The notes below the pieces were generated by a model. The model worked only from the letters and a program-made list of their open reading frames with translations. It was not told the origin of the DNA and did no database searches. A DNA stretch of 64,000 nt from Butyrivibrio sp. NC2007. Lineage in GTDB: Bacteria > Bacillota > Clostridia > Lachnospirales > Lachnospiraceae. The stretch is taken from contig NZ_ATWY01000014.1 of the NCBI RefSeq assembly GCF_000421405.1, positions 1 to 64,000 of the forward strand, in the 5' to 3' direction. A program made the translations under genes and the position numbers. Shown piece after piece: positions 41,942 through 52,216 of the stretch (its first letter is position 1; each line of letters begins with the position of its first letter).

Positions 41942-42415
41942 ATGGGTTTCGAAAATGACGGAAGTGTCAATGAGAACAGCGTAGAGGATATAGTTTTAAG
42001 ATATCGCCCGGAGCTTGATAAGATAGTTCCGTATCTGAATTGGCTTAAGGACAATGCAAGCAATGAAGTGGCTCAGAGCTATAACAACTCTGAACTTAAG
42101 TCCATGCCATTTCCGATATATGATTCTTCACTGCTTTCATTTGTAAAGGCGGCGCAGAATACAAACCTTATGGATCGCAACTATGTCTATGTATATTCAA
42201 GACATCGCTTAAATTCGGCCAAGGATGAGCTTTCATTCATTCAGGATGCGCAGATCACTGATATCGATGATCTTGCAGGTATCCTGTCCAAGTACATCCT
42301 TACCGGTATGACCAAGGGTACCGTTTGGGCAGAGGGAGTCCGTAACGGTGTTCTGTACAATGTGGTCAAGAAAATGGACGAGCTCGTGAAGTTTTGGGCT
42401 GTGAAAACTTGCTGA
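41942..42415 (+). CDS. unknown soluble protein
   Basis: A 157-residue protein with conserved-looking blocks (VLRYRPELDKIVPYLNWL, FPIYDSSLLSFVKAA, VYVYSRHR) and a C-terminal helix. I do not recognise the family. GGGGAG nine bases upstream favours the ATG at 41942 over an earlier in-frame start at 41867. A TATAAT at 41878-41883 suggests its own promoter, but the -35 is weak. It precedes the TetR gene by 16 bases. Confidence 0.5.
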   Translation: MGFENDGSVNENSVEDIVLRYRPELDKIVPYLNWLKDNASNEVAQSYNNSELKSMPFPIYDSSLLSFVKAAQNTNLMDRNYVYVYSRHRLNSAKDELSFIQDAQITDIDDLAGILSKYILTGMTKGTVWAEGVRNGVLYNVVKKMDELVKFWAVKTC

Positions 42416-42431
42416 GGTTTTTGGAGGAGAG

Positions 42432-43028
42432 ATGGGAGAGAAGTCAGTCCAGAAGAAAAAGTACATTCTTGAGAAGGCCAGAACGGTCTTTTCCGAAAAA
42501 GGTTTCAAGAATGTAACTATGAAGGATATTGTAGACGCCTGTGAAATCAGTCGTGGGGGTCTTTATCTCTATTTCTCCAGCACAGAAGAAATATTCCTTG
42601 CAGTTCTTGCAGACGATTCCTCAGAGGATGATGAAGAGGCAGTGGCCCTCGCACTTTCCGGTGATGCATCCGCCGGCGATATGCTCGCTCTTTTCCTCAA
42701 GGAACAGAAAAAAGAAATCCTTAGAAAAAAGAATAATCTCACTGTTGCCACTTATGAGTTTTTCTCTCTTCATAAGGCACAGTCTAAAGATAATCCGCTG
42801 AAGAACCAGTTCGATACAGCGGTGCGTATTGTTGAAAAGCTCATAGAAAATGGCGTTGATAGCGGCGAATTCTATTGCGAGAACCCTGTTGGCTGTGCTC
42901 GCAATCTTATGTACGTGGTGGAAGGCCTCAAGATCGCCTCCAAGACCATCGGCGTTACAGAAGAAGCCATTGACAGAGAGCTGATGTATGTATTAGAGGG
43001 GTTAGTGCCCGATGAATTAAATAATTAA
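42432..43028 (+). CDS. TetR family transcriptional regulator
   Basis: A 198-residue TetR-type regulator with HTH FKNVTMKDIVDACEISRGGL (residues 23-42), typical of the family. The C-terminus is helical. GGAGGAGAG precedes the ATG. It follows the unknown gene closely and is closed by a terminator before purL. Confidence 0.88.
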   Translation: MGEKSVQKKKYILEKARTVFSEKGFKNVTMKDIVDACEISRGGLYLYFSSTEEIFLAVLADDSSEDDEEAVALALSGDASAGDMLALFLKEQKKEILRKKNNLTVATYEFFSLHKAQSKDNPLKNQFDTAVRIVEKLIENGVDSGEFYCENPVGCARNLMYVVEGLKIASKTIGVTEEAIDRELMYVLEGLVPDELNN

Positions 43029-43036
43029 TTTGGTTT

Positions 43037-43070
43037 AAAAAGTGCTTAGATGATTCTAAAGCACTTTTTT
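43037..43070 (+). terminator. intrinsic terminator before purL
   Basis: AAAAGTGCTTAGA pairs with TCTAAAGCACTTTT with a one-base bulge, followed by TTTTTT. It closes the TetR transcript. Confidence 0.8.
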
Positions 43071-43102
43071 AATAAATAAGTAGTCAGGAAAGAGGAGATT
43101 TT

Positions 43103-46100
43103 ATGAGCGCAGTAAGACGAATTTATGTGGAAAAGAAAGCCCCCTTCGCCGGAAAGGCCAAGGAACTGAAGTCTGAGATCAAAGGCTACCTGGGAATACG
43201 AAGTGTAGAACAGGTAAGGATCTTTATCAGATATGATGTTGAGAACATATCTGATGAAGTCTTTGAAAAGGCCTGCAGAACCGTATTTTCAGAGCCCCCT
43301 GTAGACATCCTTTACAGAGAGGAGATCGAGATCCCGGATAATGCCAAAGTGTTCAGCATTGAGGCACTTCCCGGACAGTTCGACCAGAGAGCTGATTCCG
43401 CAGAGCAGTGCGTGCGCTTTATTAAGGGCGACGAGAAGCCTGTTATAAAGACAGCTGTAACCTACATGCTGATCGGCAATGTATCTGATGAAGAGCTTAA
43501 GAAGATCCAGGATTACACCATGAACCCTGTTGATTCAAGGATCGCAGCAGATACTAAGCCCGAGACTCTTGTTGAGAATTATGACGAGCCCGAGGATGTA
43601 AAGATCCTTGACGGCTTTAAGGATATGCCGGAAAAAGAGCTTGAGGAACTCTATAAGTCTCTCGGCCTTGCCATGACCTTCAACGACTTTAAGTGGATAC
43701 AGCAGTATTTCGTATCTGACGAGCACAGGGATCCTACAATGACAGAGATCAGGGTTCTTGATACATACTGGTCAGACCACTGCCGTCACACCACTTTCGG
43801 AACAGAGCTTGTTGATGTGGAGTTCGGCGATGGATTCTACAAAGAGCCGATCGAAGGCGCTTACAAAGACTACCTTGCAGCAAGAGATGAGCTCTATAAA
43901 TCAGATGACAAGAAGAAAGAGAAATTCATTTCCCTTATGGATATTGCGCTCATGGGAATGAAGAAATTAAAGGCAGACGGAAAGCTCACAGATATGGAAG
44001 TATCTGAGGAGAACAACGCCTGCACAGTTGTTGTACCTGTTGAAGTTGACTACGGACAGGGACCAAAGACAGAGAACTGGCTTGTATTCTTTAAGAATGA
44101 GACACACAACCATCCTACAGAGATCGAGCCTTTCGGTGGCGCTGCCACATGTCTTGGCGGTGCTATAAGAGATCCTCTCTCAGGAAGAGGTTATGTATAT
44201 CAGGCTATGCGTGTAACAGGTGCTGCAGATCCTACAGTTCCCGTTGCTGAGACCATGAAGGGCAAGCTCTCACAGAAGAAGCTCGTAAGAGGCGCTGCAT
44301 CCGGCTACTCATCCTACGGTAACCAGATCGGTCTTGCAACCGGCTATGTTAAGGAAGTTTACCATCCCGGCTATGTTGCAAAGCGTATGGAGATCGGTGC
44401 TGTAATGGGCGCTGCTCCTCAGGAGCACGTTATCAGAGAGAGCGCAGATCCCGGTGATATCATCATCCTCCTTGGCGGACGCACAGGAAGAGACGGCTGC
44501 GGCGGAGCAACAGGTTCTTCCAAGGCTCATGATTCTAAATCACTTACCAGCTGCGGAGCTGAGGTTCAAAAGGGTAACGCTCCTACAGAGAGAAAGCTTC
44601 AGAGGCTCTTCAGACGCCCTGAAGTAAGTGAGCTTATCAAGAAATGTAACGACTTTGGTGCCGGCGGAGTTTCAGTTGCCATTGGTGAGCTGGCTCCGGG
44701 TCTTGATATCAACCTTGACCTTGTACCCAAGAAGTATGCAGGTCTTGACGGAACAGAGCTTGCTATCTCAGAGTCACAGGAGAGAATGGCAGTAGTTGTT
44801 GCCAAGAAAGATACAGAACAGTTCCTTGCATATGCTGCAGAGGAGAACCTCGAGGCAGTAGAAGTTGCGGTTGTTACCAAGGAGCCAAGACTTGTTCTTA
44901 ACTGGAGAGGCAAGAAGATCGTAGATATAAAGAGAGAGTTCCTTGATACAAATGGAGCTCACCAGGAGACCAAGGTCAAGGTAGAGATTCCTTCCAAGGA
45001 AGATAACTACTTTGAGACTATAGCAAGTGAGGGTGCCAAGGCTGCCCTTGCGGAAGGCGATGTTAAAAAGGCATGGCTCTCTGAGATGAAGGACCTCAAT
45101 GTATGCTCACAGAAAGGTCTTGTTGAGATGTTCGACTCCTCCATCGGAGCCGGCTCAGTTCTTATGCCTTACGGTGGTAAGTACCAGCTCACAGAGACAC
45201 AGACCATGATCGCTAAACTCCCTGTTCTTGCAGGTAAGACAGATACAGTAACCATGATGAGCTACGGCTTTGATCCATATCTTTCAAGCTGGAGCCCATA
45301 CCACGGCGCAGCCTTTGCTGTAACAGAGTCCGTGGCAAGGATCGTTGCAAGCGGCGGTGACTACAGAAACCTTCACTTCACATTCCAGGAGTACTTCAAG
45401 AGAATGACAGAGGATCCCACAAGATGGAGCCAGCCTTTCACAGCACTTCTTGGTGCATTTGAGGCTCAGCTGAAGTTCGGCATCGCATCCATAGGTGGTA
45501 AGGACTCAATGTCAGGTTCCTTTAACGAGATAAACGTTCCGCCCACCTTGGTTTCTTTTGCAGTAGACGTTGCAAGCCTTAAGGATGTCATCACACCTGA
45601 ACTTAAAAAGAGCGGCAATAAGCTTGTTCAGTTCGTTCTTCCTAAGGACAGCTTCGATCTTCCTGATTACGACAAGGTTTGTGCACTCTTTGGTCAGGTA
45701 AAAGAGCTTATGGCAGCCGGCAAGATCGTTTCAGCTTACGCAGAGGATGCCTACGGTATCGCAGCAGCAGTAAGTAAGATGGCCTTCGGTAACGGTCTTG
45801 GAGTTAAGATTTCAGATAATATTTCTGCAAAAGAGCTTTTTGCCAACGATATGGGTAACATTATTGCCGAAGTTCCTGCAGAGTTTGCAGCTGATGCCCT
45901 TGCAGTAAGCGGAGCAAGAGAGATTGGTGAAGTAACAGATAACGCTAAGTTTGAGGCATGCGGAGCTGTTATCGAGCTCTCAGAAGCTCTTTCAAACTGG
46001 AAAGAGAAGCTTGAGAAGGTATTCCCTTCTACAGTTTCAGAGGATAAGAGCGAGGTTAAGTCAGACCTCTTTAAGGCAGATAGCATCTATGTTTGCAAGA

Positions 46101-46909
46101 ATAAGGTAGCTAAGCCTACAGTATTTATCCCTGTATTCCCTGGAAGCAACTGCGAGTACGATTCTGCAGAGGCCTTCAGAAGAGCAGGAGCTGAGACAAA
46201 CGTTAAGATCTTCAGAAACAGGGATGCACAGGACATCAGAGAGTCTGTTGCAGAGTTTAAGAATGCAATAAACAATGCTCAGATCATCATGTTCCCCGGC
46301 GGATTCTCAGCAGGTGATGAGCCTGACGGAAGTGCCAAGTTCTTTGCAACAGCCTTCCAGAACGAGGAGATCAAGGCAGCAGTCGAGGACCTTCTTGATA
46401 ACAGAGACGGACTTGCACTTGGTATCTGTAACGGATTCCAGGCTATGATCAAGCTTGGTCTTGTACCTTACGGACATGTAACAGGACAGACTGAGAATTC
46501 ACCTACACTTACATTCAACACCATCGGAAGACACATCTCCAAGATGGCATACATAAAGGTTGTTTCCAACAATTCACCATGGCTCTCAGGAGCAGAGCTC
46601 GGCGGAGTTTACACAAACCCTGCTTCTCACGGTGAAGGAAGATTTGTTGCACCTGATGATGTCCTTAAGGATCTCTTTGCTAAGGGACAGATCGCAACAC
46701 AGTACTGCGACCTCGACGGCAACGTAACAATGGACGACGAGTGGAACATCAACGGATCTTATATGGCTGTTGAAGGTATCCTTTCACCCGACGGCCGCTG
46801 CCTCGGCAAGATGGCTCATTCCGAACGCCGCGGCGATGGAGTAGCCATTAACATCTTCGGCGAGCAGGATCTGAAGATATTCGAATCAGGCGTAAGGTAT
46901 TTCAAATAA
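43103..46909 (+). CDS. purL: phosphoribosylformylglycinamidine synthase, single chain
   Basis: A 1268-residue PurL that joins synthetase and glutaminase domains in one chain. GGRTGRDGCGGATGSS and ETHNHPTEIEPFGGAATCLGG-type sites (about 330-470) bind substrate and ATP. The C-terminal glutaminase (about 1010-1268) has the nucleophile Cys-1109 in GICNGFQ and a His-Glu pair in SHGEGRF. It converts FGAR to FGAM in purine synthesis. AGGAG precedes the ATG. The long single-chain form is also found in Clostridia; no purQ or purS gene is needed. Confidence 0.95.
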   Translation: MSAVRRIYVEKKAPFAGKAKELKSEIKGYLGIRSVEQVRIFIRYDVENISDEVFEKACRTVFSEPPVDILYREEIEIPDNAKVFSIEALPGQFDQRADSAEQCVRFIKGDEKPVIKTAVTYMLIGNVSDEELKKIQDYTMNPVDSRIAADTKPETLVENYDEPEDVKILDGFKDMPEKELEELYKSLGLAMTFNDFKWIQQYFVSDEHRDPTMTEIRVLDTYWSDHCRHTTFGTELVDVEFGDGFYKEPIEGAYKDYLAARDELYKSDDKKKEKFISLMDIALMGMKKLKADGKLTDMEVSEENNACTVVVPVEVDYGQGPKTENWLVFFKNETHNHPTEIEPFGGAATCLGGAIRDPLSGRGYVYQAMRVTGAADPTVPVAETMKGKLSQKKLVRGAASGYSSYGNQIGLATGYVKEVYHPGYVAKRMEIGAVMGAAPQEHVIRESADPGDIIILLGGRTGRDGCGGATGSSKAHDSKSLTSCGAEVQKGNAPTERKLQRLFRRPEVSELIKKCNDFGAGGVSVAIGELAPGLDINLDLVPKKYAGLDGTELAISESQERMAVVVAKKDTEQFLAYAAEENLEAVEVAVVTKEPRLVLNWRGKKIVDIKREFLDTNGAHQETKVKVEIPSKEDNYFETIASEGAKAALAEGDVKKAWLSEMKDLNVCSQKGLVEMFDSSIGAGSVLMPYGGKYQLTETQTMIAKLPVLAGKTDTVTMMSYGFDPYLSSWSPYHGAAFAVTESVARIVASGGDYRNLHFTFQEYFKRMTEDPTRWSQPFTALLGAFEAQLKFGIASIGGKDSMSGSFNEINVPPTLVSFAVDVASLKDVITPELKKSGNKLVQFVLPKDSFDLPDYDKVCALFGQVKELMAAGKIVSAYAEDAYGIAAAVSKMAFGNGLGVKISDNISAKELFANDMGNIIAEVPAEFAADALAVSGAREIGEVTDNAKFEACGAVIELSEALSNWKEKLEKVFPSTVSEDKSEVKSDLFKADSIYVCKNKVAKPTVFIPVFPGSNCEYDSAEAFRRAGAETNVKIFRNRDAQDIRESVAEFKNAINNAQIIMFPGGFSAGDEPDGSAKFFATAFQNEEIKAAVEDLLDNRDGLALGICNGFQAMIKLGLVPYGHVTGQTENSPTLTFNTIGRHISKMAYIKVVSNNSPWLSGAELGGVYTNPASHGEGRFVAPDDVLKDLFAKGQIATQYCDLDGNVTMDDEWNINGSYMAVEGILSPDGRCLGKMAHSERRGDGVAINIFGEQDLKIFESGVRYFK

Positions 46910-46918
46910 TACGCAACG

Positions 46919-47070
46919 GCCGGGCCCACATAATTTATATGTGAGTCTCGGCATGCCGGGCACTGCACTGAGCCCAGGGCATCAATCGCTGCGTGCATAG
47001 GCACTTACGATTGATTGGTCTCAGCTCCGTGGCATGAAATCGCCTCACATATAAATTATGTGGGCCCGGC
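46919..47070. repeat. 152-nt hairpin element with perfect 27-bp arms
   Basis: The arms 46919-46945 and 47044-47070 are perfect complements over 27 bases. Further nested pairs lie inside: CATGCC/GGCATG, CTGAG/CTCAG, ATCAATCG/CGATTGAT and GTGC/GCAC. The whole region forms one branched or rod-like hairpin with no T-run. It sits between purL and carA. It has the same plan as 645-767 but unrelated sequence. The arms end in GGGCCC-containing sequence. Nothing else is visible between 46910 and 47195. Confidence 0.75.
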
Positions 47071-47195
47071 ATCTGCTTACGTATTGGAAGTATTAAGTGT
47101 CTGATTCATAAGTCAGATGTTTGCTCAGAATGAAGTATATAGATGGCTTCATTTGTGCTTGTAATGAGTTAGTTTGTTTATTTTTGGAGGTTTTA

Positions 47196-48314
47196 ATGAA
47201 AGCTTTTTTGATCTTAGAGGATGGGACAGTCTTCGAGGGAAAACATATTGGAGCTGATAAGGATGTTGTCAGTGAGATTGTGTTTAATACTTCGATGACC
47301 GGTTATACGGAAGTGTTTACTGACCCGTCATATGCCGGACAGGCGGTTTGCATGACTTATCCGCTGATCGGTAATTATGGTGTATGTCTGGAGGACATGG
47401 AGTCCGAGAAGATTTGGCCGGATGCAGTTATTGTAAGGGAAATGGCCAGGGTTCCTTCCAACTTCAGATGTGATATGAGCCTGCAGGAGTTTTTGGAGAA
47501 GTATGAGACTCCCGGTATTGAGGGGATTGATACCAGAAAGCTGGTAAGGATCCTCAGGGAAAAGGGTACCATGAACGGGTACATCACAACCAATGAGAAT
47601 GTGACCTACGACAGCATCAAGGACAAGCTCCATGCATATACAACAGGAGACGTGGTATCCAAGGTTTCCTGCAAGGAAAAGGTAAGACTCACAGCACCTA
47701 ATCCAAGAGGCGAGAAGATCCCGAAGATTGCCAAGGAAGAGAACGGCAAGGGACTTAAGGTTGCCCTTCTTGATGTTGGCGCCAAGAGGAATATTTCAGA
47801 TGCGCTTCTTGCAAGAGGGTGCGAGGTTACAATCTATCCTTACAACACCACAGCAGAGGAGATCCTCGCTGATAAGCCCGATGGAATCATGCTTTCAAAC
47901 GGCCCCGGAGATCCCAAGGAGTGCACCGGAGTCATTGAAGAGATCAAAAAGCTTTACAATTCAGATGTTCCGATCTTTGCCATCTGCCTTGGACATCAGC
48001 TCATGGCGCTGGCAACAGGAAGCGATACCTACAAGCTGCACTATGGCCACAGAGGCGGCAACCATCCGGTAAAAGACCTCTCAACAGGCCGTGTTTATAT
48101 CTCATCACAGAACCACGGCTACGTAGTGGATACGGACAAACTGGATAAAACAGTGGCAGAGCCAGCCTTTATGAATGTCAACGACGGCACCAATGAGGGT
48201 CTTAAATATGTGGGCAAGAACATCTTCACGGTTCAGTTCCATCCGGAAGCATGCCCCGGACCTCAGGATACCGGTTATTTGTTCGACAGATTCATCGGAA
48301 TGATGCGCGCTTAA
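47196..48314 (+). CDS. carA: carbamoyl-phosphate synthase small subunit
   Basis: A 372-residue glutaminase subunit. The N-terminal domain (1-150) is followed by the glutamine amidotransferase domain with nucleophile Cys-264 in FAICLGHQ, and later HPEA. TTTGGAGG six bases upstream sets the ATG at 47196. An in-frame start at 47121 is unlikely. It provides ammonia to CarB, encoded 26 bases downstream, for arginine and pyrimidine synthesis. Confidence 0.95.
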   Translation: MKAFLILEDGTVFEGKHIGADKDVVSEIVFNTSMTGYTEVFTDPSYAGQAVCMTYPLIGNYGVCLEDMESEKIWPDAVIVREMARVPSNFRCDMSLQEFLEKYETPGIEGIDTRKLVRILREKGTMNGYITTNENVTYDSIKDKLHAYTTGDVVSKVSCKEKVRLTAPNPRGEKIPKIAKEENGKGLKVALLDVGAKRNISDALLARGCEVTIYPYNTTAEEILADKPDGIMLSNGPGDPKECTGVIEEIKKLYNSDVPIFAICLGHQLMALATGSDTYKLHYGHRGGNHPVKDLSTGRVYISSQNHGYVVDTDKLDKTVAEPAFMNVNDGTNEGLKYVGKNIFTVQFHPEACPGPQDTGYLFDRFIGMMRA

Positions 48315-48340
48315 GCTTTAGTAGGAAGGATATTTTAGTT

Positions 48341-51300
48341 ATGCCAAAGAATAAAGACGTTAAGAAGGTCCTTGTAATCGGTTCGGGACCCATTGTAATA
48401 GGACAGGCTGCGGAGTTTGACTACGCCGGAACACAGGCCTGCAGATCCTTAAAGGAAGAGGGAGTTGAGGTTGTCCTTGTAAATTCAAACCCCGCTACCA
48501 TCATGACAGATAAGGACATTGCGGATGAGGTTTACATTGAGCCTCTCACCGTCAAGGTTCTTGAACAGATCATTGAAAAAGAAAAGCCGGATTCAATCCT
48601 GCCTACTCTCGGAGGCCAAGCAGGACTTAACCTTGGTATGGAGCTGGACGAGTCAGGTTTCTTAAAGAGTCATAATGTAAAGCTCCTTGGAACCACAGCC
48701 GAGACCATCAGAAAGGCTGAGGACAGACAGGAATTTAAGGATACCATGGAGAAGATCGGAGAGCCCTGCGCAGCTTCTACCGTTGTTCACAACGTTGAGG
48801 ACGGTGTTGCTTTTGCTAGAGAGATTGGATACCCGGTAGTTCTTCGTCCCGCCTTCACACTTGGCGGATCAGGCGGTGGTATTGCCCACAACCAGGCAGA
48901 GTGTGAAGAGATTCTTAAGAACGGATTAAGGCTTTCAAGAGCCAATGAAGTTCTTGTTGAGCGCTGTATCGCAGGCTGGAAGGAGATCGAGTATGAGGTA
49001 ATGCGTGACGGAGCAGGAAACTGCATCACCGTCTGCAACATGGAAAACATCGACCCTGTCGGCGTCCATACCGGTGATTCAATTGTTGTGGCACCTTCAC
49101 AGACCCTTACCGACAAGGAATATCAGATGCTCAGAAGCTCTGCTCTTAATATCATCAATGAGCTGGGAATAACAGGAGGCTGTAACGTACAGTTCGCCCT
49201 TCATCCCACAAGCTTTGAGTACTGCGTAATCGAGGTTAACCCTCGTGTAAGCCGTTCATCGGCCCTTGCAAGTAAGGCAACAGGTTATCCTATCGCCAAG
49301 GTTGCAGCCAAGATCGCCCTTGGATATACCCTGGACGAGATCAAGAACGCAATCACAGGAAAGACCTATGCAAGCTTTGAGCCTGCCCTTGACTACTGCG
49401 TAGTTAAGTTCCCGCGTCTTCCTTTTGATAAATTCATTACCGCCAAGAGAACCCTTACAACACAAATGAAGGCCACCGGCGAAGTAATGAGTATATGCAC
49501 CAACTTTGAGGGTGCAATGATGAAGGCAATCCGCTCTCTTGAGCAGCATGTTGACTGCCTTACAAGCTATGACTTCTCAGATCTTGATGATGATGATCTT
49601 AAGAAGCGCCTTACTGTAGTTGACGATCAGAGAATATGGGTTATCGCAGAGGCTCTTCGCCGCGGATTCAGCCATGAGGTGATACATGAGATAACCATGA
49701 TCGACCTCTGGTTTATTGATAAGCTCCACACCCTTGTTAAGATGGAACTCAGGCTCCTTCGTGCAGGTGAGAGAAATACAGCAGGAAAGACCGGCACTCT
49801 CGAAGATGCCAAGAAGGCAATAAGCTATGACCTTCTCCTTGAGGCAAAGCGCCTTGAGTATCCTGACAGCGTAATTTCCCGCTTCACAAGATTTGATGTT
49901 TCCGTGTTAAAAGAGCTGAGGGACTTCTATAACATTATGGCTTCCTACAAGCTTGTTGATACCTGTGCAGCAGAGTTTGCTGCTCAGACGCCTTACTACT
50001 ACTCGGTTTACAACGGCCCTGATTCAGAGGATGAAGCTCTTTTAAAGACCTCTGACAAAAAGAAAATTCTGGTTCTGGGTTCAGGCCCTATCAGGATCGG
50101 TCAGGGTATCGAGTTCGACTATTGCTCAGTACATGCAACCTGGGCGTTTAAGAAGGCAGGTTATGAGACCATAATCATCAACAACAACCCTGAGACAGTA
50201 AGTACAGACTTTGATATAGCAGACAAGCTCTACTTTGAACCCCTTACACCTGAGGATGTTGAGAATATCGTAAGACTTGAAAAGCCCGACGGAGCAGTAG
50301 TTCAGTTTGGTGGTCAGACTGCGATAAAGCTCACTCAGGACCTCATGAAGATGGGTGTTAAGATCTACGGAACCGATGCAGCAGATGTTGATGCAGCTGA
50401 AGACAGAGAGATCTTTGACCGCATCCTTGAGGAGACCCAGATAAAGCGTGCTGAAGGAGCTACCGTTTACACAGCAGAAGAGGCCAAAGAGGTTGCAAAC
50501 CGTCTGGGCTATCCTGTACTGGTGCGTCCTTCCTACGTCCTTGGTGGACAGGGTATGCAGATTGCTCTTTCAGATCAGGAGATCGAGGAGTTCATGGGCA
50601 TCATCAACAGATATGCTCAGGACCATCCTATACTTGTAGATAAGTACCTTCAGGGTGTTGAGACAGAAGTTGATGCCGTATGCGACGGCGAAGACATTGT
50701 AATTCCGGGTATCATGGAGCATATCGAGCGAAGCGGAATCCACTCCGGCGACTCAATCTCTGTATATCCTGCACAGTCTCTTTCACAGAAGGTAAAAGAC
50801 ACTATTGCGGAATACACAAGAAGACTTGCAAAGGCACTTCATGTAATAGGCCTTATCAACATTCAGTTCATCGCAGTAGGAGATGAGGTATATATCATCG
50901 AGGCTAACCCGAGATCATCACGTACCGTTCCTTACATCAGTAAGGTCACTGGTATTCCGATCGTTGATCTTGCAACTCAGGTCATGCTTGGTAAGAAACT
51001 AAAAGACCTTGGCTATGAGCCGGGACTTCAGAAGGAAGCAGACCACATCGCCATCAAGATGCCTGTATTCTCCTTTGAAAAGATCAGAGGAGCTGAGATC
51101 AGCCTTGGACCTGAGATGAAGAGTACCGGTGAGTGCCTTGGAATTAGTAAGAGCTTCAACGAGGCTCTCTATAAGGCATTCCTTGGAGCCGGAGTAAACC
51201 TTCCTAAGCACAAACAGATGATCATCACCGTCAAGGATGCTGACAAGGGTGAAGTCATTGAGATCGCAAGGCGCTATGAGAAGCTGGGTTACATCATTTA

Positions 51301-51604
51301 TGCAACGAGATCCACAGCCCAGACCCTCAACGAAAACGGCGTCAAGGCGAGAAAGATAAATCGTATCAGCCAGGAATCTCCTACAGTCATCGACCTTATC
51401 CTGGGACACAAGATCGACCTTGTAATCGACACTCCTACCCAGGGAAGAGACAAGACAAGAGACGGCTTCATGATCAGAAGAACAGCCATTGAGACAGGTG
51501 TTAATGTTATCACTGCCCTTGATACTGCAAGAGCCCTGGTTACAAGCCTTGAGTGCGCAGTGGGTGAAGAAGGTCTTGAACTGGTTGATATAAGTAAGAT
51601 ATGA
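48341..51604 (+). CDS. carB: carbamoyl-phosphate synthase large subunit
   Basis: A 1087-residue CarB with two homologous ATP-grasp halves: IGSGPIVIGQAAEFDYAG near residue 14 and LGSGPIRIGQGIEFDYCS near residue 580. Metal-binding ENPRVSRSSALASK and EANPRSSRTVPYISK loops follow. The C-terminal MGS-type regulatory domain (about 945-1080) is present. AGGAAGGA ten bases upstream sets the ATG at 48341. With CarA it makes carbamoyl phosphate. Confidence 0.95.
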   Translation: MPKNKDVKKVLVIGSGPIVIGQAAEFDYAGTQACRSLKEEGVEVVLVNSNPATIMTDKDIADEVYIEPLTVKVLEQIIEKEKPDSILPTLGGQAGLNLGMELDESGFLKSHNVKLLGTTAETIRKAEDRQEFKDTMEKIGEPCAASTVVHNVEDGVAFAREIGYPVVLRPAFTLGGSGGGIAHNQAECEEILKNGLRLSRANEVLVERCIAGWKEIEYEVMRDGAGNCITVCNMENIDPVGVHTGDSIVVAPSQTLTDKEYQMLRSSALNIINELGITGGCNVQFALHPTSFEYCVIEVNPRVSRSSALASKATGYPIAKVAAKIALGYTLDEIKNAITGKTYASFEPALDYCVVKFPRLPFDKFITAKRTLTTQMKATGEVMSICTNFEGAMMKAIRSLEQHVDCLTSYDFSDLDDDDLKKRLTVVDDQRIWVIAEALRRGFSHEVIHEITMIDLWFIDKLHTLVKMELRLLRAGERNTAGKTGTLEDAKKAISYDLLLEAKRLEYPDSVISRFTRFDVSVLKELRDFYNIMASYKLVDTCAAEFAAQTPYYYSVYNGPDSEDEALLKTSDKKKILVLGSGPIRIGQGIEFDYCSVHATWAFKKAGYETIIINNNPETVSTDFDIADKLYFEPLTPEDVENIVRLEKPDGAVVQFGGQTAIKLTQDLMKMGVKIYGTDAADVDAAEDREIFDRILEETQIKRAEGATVYTAEEAKEVANRLGYPVLVRPSYVLGGQGMQIALSDQEIEEFMGIINRYAQDHPILVDKYLQGVETEVDAVCDGEDIVIPGIMEHIERSGIHSGDSISVYPAQSLSQKVKDTIAEYTRRLAKALHVIGLINIQFIAVGDEVYIIEANPRSSRTVPYISKVTGIPIVDLATQVMLGKKLKDLGYEPGLQKEADHIAIKMPVFSFEKIRGAEISLGPEMKSTGECLGISKSFNEALYKAFLGAGVNLPKHKQMIITVKDADKGEVIEIARRYEKLGYIIYATRSTAQTLNENGVKARKINRISQESPTVIDLILGHKIDLVIDTPTQGRDKTRDGFMIRRTAIETGVNVITALDTARALVTSLECAVGEEGLELVDISKI

Positions 51605-51646
51605 TTTAATAGACTTATAAAAATCTGATTGGAGATACAAATCTTT

Positions 51647-52216
51647 ATGCCTAGAGTTATTTATGAGAATGCTCTAAGTAGTGAATCGGATATAAAGGAT
51701 TTAGTACTTGAAGGGGACGCCGATATTTCTTTTTCCAAAGACGCAATGTGCATCAGCTCTTTGGGAGAAGCAGTACTTTGGTATACCAAGCCCCTTCCTG
51801 CGGACGTGAGAATAGATTTTGAGTTCAAGCCTCTTTCGGATGCCGGAAGAGCACAGCTTCACTTTGCTGCCAAGAATGCAGGGGACAGGATCTCGGAGTT
51901 TTTGCTCTCTTACTACAACAGAGAGTCGGAGAGGGAGAGGTCTTTTCACACCTGTGCACTGTACAAGAACGGATACGAAAACCTGGTTTATAGAGGTGCA
52001 GACCCCATGGCAGGCGCCGGAGAGGATGAGTGGTATCATCTCTCTACAGTAAAGCGCGGAAAAGACGTGTTCTACGGAATAGACAATCTTGAACTCTTAC
52101 ATTATCACGACGACGGAATTACTCTCGGTGACATCCTGACAGGAGGCAACATGGGCCTTGGCCAGCTTCCGGGGACAGTTGCTCTATACAAAAACTTAAA
52201 GGTGAGCTGGATATGA
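51647..52216 (+). CDS. DUF1961/YesU-like protein
   Basis: A 189-residue protein that resembles Bacillus YesU (DUF1961), a lectin-like beta-sandwich: FLLSYYNRESERERSFHTC, then RGADPM, then MGLGQLPGTVALYKNLKVSW. It has no signal peptide, so it is probably cytoplasmic. YesU lies in a rhamnogalacturonan locus, but no enzymatic activity is firmly known. A GGAG lies 13 bases before the ATG, a loose fit. It overlaps aroQ by four bases, which is an unusual partner. Confidence 0.7.
   Translation: MPRVIYENALSSESDIKDLVLEGDADISFSKDAMCISSLGEAVLWYTKPLPADVRIDFEFKPLSDAGRAQLHFAAKNAGDRISEFLLSYYNRESERERSFHTCALYKNGYENLVYRGADPMAGAGEDEWYHLSTVKRGKDVFYGIDNLELLHYHDDGITLGDILTGGNMGLGQLPGTVALYKNLKVSWI

Noticed and set aside
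46919..47070. Copy of the 132-nt element
   Set aside because: The plan is similar but the sequences do not align; it is kept as a separate element.
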